In this document: piece after piece, positions 60,673 to 64,000 of the stretch
Position numbering within the stretch: position 1 is the stretch's first letter
Layout: the number at the start of each line of letters is the position of its first letter
Assembly: GCF_001426585.1 (NCBI RefSeq)
Contig: NZ_LMEI01000007.1
Coordinates: 757,830 to 821,829 of the forward strand
DNA from: Streptomyces sp. Root431
Lineage (GTDB): Bacteria; Actinomycetota; Actinomycetes; Streptomycetales; Streptomycetaceae
Length of the DNA stretch: 64,000 bases
Direction of reading: 5' to 3'
Notes under the pieces: model-generated
What the model saw: only the letters and a program-made list of their open reading frames with translations
Database searches by the model: none
Told to the model about the DNA's origin: nothing
Made by a program: the position numbers and the translations under genes

Positions 60673-62595
60673 ATGTCCGCCCCCACCCAGCGGCCCAAGG
60701 TCACGGCACACGAGGCACGGCAGACCGCCGAGGCCGCGCGCGAGCAGGACTGGCACAAGCCGAGCTTCGCCAAGGAACTCTTCCTCGGCCGCTTCCGGCT
60801 CGACCTCATCCACCCCCACCCGCTCCCCGCCGACGAGGACGTCCGGCGCGGGGAGGCCTTTCTCGCGACCCTCAGGACGTTCTGCGAGACCCGGATCGAC
60901 GGCGCCCGCATCGAGCGCGAGGCCCGCATCCCCGACGAGACGATCACCGGGCTGAAGGAGATCGGCGCGCTCGGGATGAAGATCGATACGGCGTACGGCG
61001 GTCTCGGCCTCACCCAGCTGTACTACAACCGCGCCCTGGCCCTCGTCGGCTCCGCGAGCCCCGCCGTCGGCGCCCTGCTCTCCGCGCACCAGTCGATCGG
61101 CGTACCGCAGCCCCTGAAGCTCTTCGGCACCCAGGAGCAGAAGGACGCGTTCCTGCCCCGGCTCGCCCGTACCGACCTCTCCGCCTTCCTCCTCACCGAG
61201 CCCGACGTCGGCTCCGACCCGGCCCGTCTCGCCACCACCGCCGTGCCGGAGGACGACACGTACGTCCTCGACGGGGTGAAGCTGTGGACCACCAACGGGG
61301 TCGTCGCCGACCTGCTGGTCGTCATGGCCCGCGTGCCCGCCTCCGAGGGCCACCGCGGCGGCATCACCGCCTTCGTCGTCGAGGCCGGCTCGCCCGGCAT
61401 CACCGTCGAGCACCGCAACGCCTTCATGGGGCTGCGCGGCCTGGAGAACGGCGTCACCCGCTTCCATCGCGTCCGCGTCCCGGCCTCCCACCGCATCGGC
61501 CCCGAGGGCAGCGGCCTCAAGATCGCCCTCACCACCCTCAACACCGGCCGCCTCTCGCTCCCCGCGGCCTGCGCGGGCGCCGCCAAGTGGTGTCTGAAGA
61601 TCGCCCGCGAATGGTCGGGGGTCCGCGAGCAGTGGGGCGGGCCCGTCGCCCGCCACGAGGCCGTCGGCACCAAGATCTCCTTCATCGCGGCCACCGCCTT
61701 CGCCTTGGAGGCCGTCGTCGACCTCGCCTCCCAGCTGGCCGACGAGGACCGCAACGACATCCGCATCGAGGCCGCCCTCGCCAAGCTGTACGGCTCCGAG
61801 AAGGCCTGGCTGATCGCCGACGAGCTCGTCCAGATCCGCGGCGGACGCGGCTACGAGACCGCCGACTCCCTCGCCGCCCGCGGCGAGCGCGCGGTCCCCG
61901 CCGAGCAGCTCCTGCGCGACCTGCGGATCAACCGGATCTTCGAGGGCTCGACCGAGATCATGCACCTGCTGATCGCCCGCGAGGCCGTCGACGCCCACCT
62001 CTCCGTCGCCGGCGACCTCATCGACCCCGCCACCTCCCTCGGCGACAAGGCGAAGGCCGGCGTGCGGGCCGGCGGCTTCTACGCCCGCTGGCTGCCCGGA
62101 CTCGTCGCCGGGCCGGGGCAGCTGCCGGGGGCGTACGGAGAGTTCGGCGACCTCGCGGGCCACCTCCGGTACGTCGAGCGGACCTCCCGCAAGCTCGCCC
62201 GCTCGACCTTCTACGCGATGTCCCGCTGGCAGGGCCGCATGGAGCTCAAGCAGGCCTTCCTCGGGCGGATCGTCGACATCGGCGCGGAGCTCTTCGCGAT
62301 GAGCGCCGCCTGCGTACGGGCCGAGCTCCTCCGCACCACCGGCGACCACGGCCGGGAGGCGCACGAGCTCGCGGACGCCTTCTGCCGCCAGGCCCGGCTG
62401 CGGACCGAGGAGCTCTTCGGCCGCCTCTGGTCCAACACCGACGACCTCGACCGGCGGATCGTCGACGGCGTCCTCGACGGCCGGTACACGTGGCTGGAGG
62501 CAGGCATCGTCGACCCCGGCGACGACGGCCCCTGGATCGCGGACGCCACCCCGGGCCCGTCGGCCGAGGAGAACGTCCACCGCCGGATCCCCTGA
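60673..62595 (+). CDS. Acyl-CoA dehydrogenase, long form with C-terminal extension
   Basis: This 640-residue flavoenzyme catalyses alpha,beta-dehydrogenation of an acyl-CoA. The usual core is present: FLLTEPDVGSDPARLATTAV (FAD site), GVKLWTTNGVVADLLVVMAR, RGLENGVTRFHRVRVPASHR, and the end of the core IRGGRGYETADSLA with INRIFEGSTEIMHLLIAREA. About 200 further helical residues follow, as in VLCAD/ACAD9-like enzymes. AGGAGGTG before ATG 60673 is an excellent ribosome site. Chain-length preference cannot be read. Confidence 0.9.
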   Translation: MSAPTQRPKVTAHEARQTAEAAREQDWHKPSFAKELFLGRFRLDLIHPHPLPADEDVRRGEAFLATLRTFCETRIDGARIEREARIPDETITGLKEIGALGMKIDTAYGGLGLTQLYYNRALALVGSASPAVGALLSAHQSIGVPQPLKLFGTQEQKDAFLPRLARTDLSAFLLTEPDVGSDPARLATTAVPEDDTYVLDGVKLWTTNGVVADLLVVMARVPASEGHRGGITAFVVEAGSPGITVEHRNAFMGLRGLENGVTRFHRVRVPASHRIGPEGSGLKIALTTLNTGRLSLPAACAGAAKWCLKIAREWSGVREQWGGPVARHEAVGTKISFIAATAFALEAVVDLASQLADEDRNDIRIEAALAKLYGSEKAWLIADELVQIRGGRGYETADSLAARGERAVPAEQLLRDLRINRIFEGSTEIMHLLIAREAVDAHLSVAGDLIDPATSLGDKAKAGVRAGGFYARWLPGLVAGPGQLPGAYGEFGDLAGHLRYVERTSRKLARSTFYAMSRWQGRMELKQAFLGRIVDIGAELFAMSAACVRAELLRTTGDHGREAHELADAFCRQARLRTEELFGRLWSNTDDLDRRIVDGVLDGRYTWLEAGIVDPGDDGPWIADATPGPSAEENVHRRIP

Positions 62596-62656
62596 GCGCC
62601 GGGACCGCGTTCCGCCATGCGGGACGCGGTCCCTCCCCTCGGGGCGACACGGCAGG

Positions 62657-63901
62657 ATGACGTCCGTGACCGTCATCGACATCCCCGGCTCCAAGTCCGT
62701 CACCGCCCGCGCGCTCTTCCTCGCCGCCGCGGCGGAGGGCACCACGACCCTCCTGCGGCCGCTCGTCTCCGACGACACCGAGGGCTTCGCCGAGGGCCTC
62801 ACCGCCCTCGGCTACGCCGTCCGCCGCGAGCCCGACGCCTGGCACATCGAGGGCCGCCCCGCGGGCCCCGGCGCGGAGACCGCCGACGTCTACTGCCGCG
62901 ACGGCGCCACCACCGCCCGCTTCCTGCCCACCCTCGCCGCCGCGGGCCGCGGCACGTACCGCTTCGACGCCTCGGCCCAGATGAGGCGGCGCCCCCTCGC
63001 CCCCCTGACCGAGGCCCTGCGGACCCTCGGCGTCGACCTCCGGCACGGCGAGAAGGAGGGCCACCACCCGCTGGACGTCCACGCCCAGGGCGTGAAGGGC
63101 GGCGCGCTCACCCTCGACGCCGGGCAGTCCTCCCAGTACCTGACGGCCCTGCTCATGCTGGGCCCGCTCACAGCCGAGGGCCTCGACATCACCGTCACCG
63201 ACCTCGTCTCGGAGCCGTACGTCGAGATCACCCTCGCGATGATGCGGGCCTTCGGCGCCGACGTGCGCCAGGACGGCCGGACCTACCGGGTCGCCCCCAC
63301 CGGCTACCGGGCGAGGACGTACGGCATCGAGCCCGACGCCTCCACCGCCAGCTACTTCTTCGCCGCGGCCGCCCTCGAACCGGGCCGCTCCGTCACCGTC
63401 CCCGGCCTCGGCACCGGCGCGCTCCAGGGCGACCTGGCCTTCGTCGACGTGCTGCGCCGCATGGGCGCCGACGTCGAGATCACCGACACCGGGACGACCG
63501 TCCGCTCCACCGGCACCCTGCGCGGACTCACCGTCAACATGCGGGACATCTCCGACACCATGCCGACCCTCGCCGCCCTCGCGCCCTTCGCCGACGGCCC
63601 CGTCCGCATCGAGGACGTCGCCAACACGCGGGTCAAGGAGTGCGACCGCCTCGACGCCTGCGCCGAGAACCTGCGCCGCCTCGGCATCACCGTGCACACC
63701 GGCCCCGACTGGATCGAGATCCACCCCGGCACCCCCACCGGACCCGTCGAGATCGCCACCCACGGCGACCACCGGATCGTCATGTCCTTCGCCGTCACCG
63801 CCCTGCGCACCCCCGGGATCACCTTCGACGACCCCGGCTGTGTGAAGAAGACGTTCCCCGACTTCCACCGGGTCTTCGACGCGTTTGTCCACACCCCGTG
63901 A
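62657..63901 (+). CDS. aroA: 3-phosphoshikimate 1-carboxyvinyltransferase, divergent type
   Basis: This 414-residue EPSP-synthase-fold protein begins IDIPGSKSVTARALFLAAAA, the substrate-binding Lys loop. DAGQSSQYLTALLMLGPL and DVANTRVKECDRLDACAENL (Glu-Arg active-site region) and THGDHRIVMSFAV follow. The usual GNAGTxxR loop that binds PEP and glyphosate reads YCRDGATTARFLP instead. From memory this is the second aroA type of streptomycetes rather than the main shikimate enzyme. The frame starts 61 bases after the acyl-CoA dehydrogenase; the ribosome site is weak (GGCAGG). Confidence 0.85.
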   Translation: MTSVTVIDIPGSKSVTARALFLAAAAEGTTTLLRPLVSDDTEGFAEGLTALGYAVRREPDAWHIEGRPAGPGAETADVYCRDGATTARFLPTLAAAGRGTYRFDASAQMRRRPLAPLTEALRTLGVDLRHGEKEGHHPLDVHAQGVKGGALTLDAGQSSQYLTALLMLGPLTAEGLDITVTDLVSEPYVEITLAMMRAFGADVRQDGRTYRVAPTGYRARTYGIEPDASTASYFFAAAALEPGRSVTVPGLGTGALQGDLAFVDVLRRMGADVEITDTGTTVRSTGTLRGLTVNMRDISDTMPTLAALAPFADGPVRIEDVANTRVKECDRLDACAENLRRLGITVHTGPDWIEIHPGTPTGPVEIATHGDHRIVMSFAVTALRTPGITFDDPGCVKKTFPDFHRVFDAFVHTP

Positions 63902-63935
63902 AGTCCGCACAGCGTTTGCGGCAAGAATGGGGGGC

Positions 63936-64000
63936 ATGAGCGACCGCCCCTCTCCTCTCGCCGATCCCCATATCGCCTTCGACGTCTCCGAAGGACGCCG
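63936..64000 (+). CDS. dxr: Start of a gene cut by the window edge, probably dxr
   Basis: Only 22 codons are visible, MSDRPSPLADPHIAFDVSEG. GGGGGG lies before the ATG. From memory this resembles the N-terminus of streptomycete 1-deoxy-D-xylulose-5-phosphate reductoisomerase, and dxr is the next conserved gene expected in the core order. The NADPH-binding motif that would prove it lies beyond the edge. Confidence 0.45.
   Translation, partial: MSDRPSPLADPHIAFDVSEGR

Overview
The window is high-GC DNA (roughly 72 % G+C by eye, third codon positions almost always G or C) with frequent GTG starts, many ATGA/TGATG/TAGTG stop-start overlaps and the sporulation sigma factor whiG. It is the chromosome of a Streptomyces or very close relative. 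From memory the gene order matches the S. coelicolor core from about whiG towards dxr. No rRNA, tRNA, IS element, phage or CRISPR array was recognised.

1-12.7 kb is a conserved housekeeping block: end of a signal peptidase I, NUDIX hydrolase, DUF2469, YraN, YifB/ComM-like ATPase, DprA, whiG, a TetR regulator, a converging M23 peptidase, then rpsB-tsf-pyrH-frr-cdsA-rlmN with hairpins between several genes. 12.7-16.8 kb is a thiamine ABC importer (thiB-thiP-thiQ) behind a TPP riboswitch whose downstream hairpin covers the Shine-Dalgarno sequence.

16.8-25.2 kb holds a LOG-family protein, an ABC exporter pair and the first half of a polyamine/GABA system: an aminotransferase and Lrp regulator divergent from an aldehyde dehydrogenase, then a Tat-type polyamine-binding lipoprotein. 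25.2-33.8 kb holds an IclR regulator, a nitroreductase, a serine hydrolase, a tightly packed leftward run (adenosine deaminase, glycerophosphodiesterase, DUF574 methyltransferase, histidine kinase, response regulator), a DUF4190 membrane protein and a NADAR protein. 33.9-41.1 kb is the second polyamine locus: aldehyde dehydrogenase, PotD-PotA-PotB-PotC importer and a PuuB-like amine oxidase.

41.1-50.7 kb is more accessory: an MMPL transporter, a small prim-pol-like protein, a secreted GH18 chitinase behind two DasR-like sites, an McrBC-type restriction pair with an unusual McrB N-terminus, and a PAP2 phosphatase. 50.8-60.0 kb returns to GABA metabolism (gabT, a PucR regulator and a third aldehyde dehydrogenase), mixed with an orphan VirD4/TraG-like ATPase, an EamA transporter and a probable gene remnant. 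The end carries an ABM monooxygenase, a long acyl-CoA dehydrogenase, a divergent aroA and the first 22 codons of a gene that is probably dxr.

Taken together, the aminotransferases, three aldehyde dehydrogenases, PuuB-like oxidase, two polyamine-binding proteins, the importer and the Lrp and PucR regulators describe import of polyamines and their oxidation through gamma-aminobutyrate to succinate, spread over about 40 kb and interleaved with unrelated genes.
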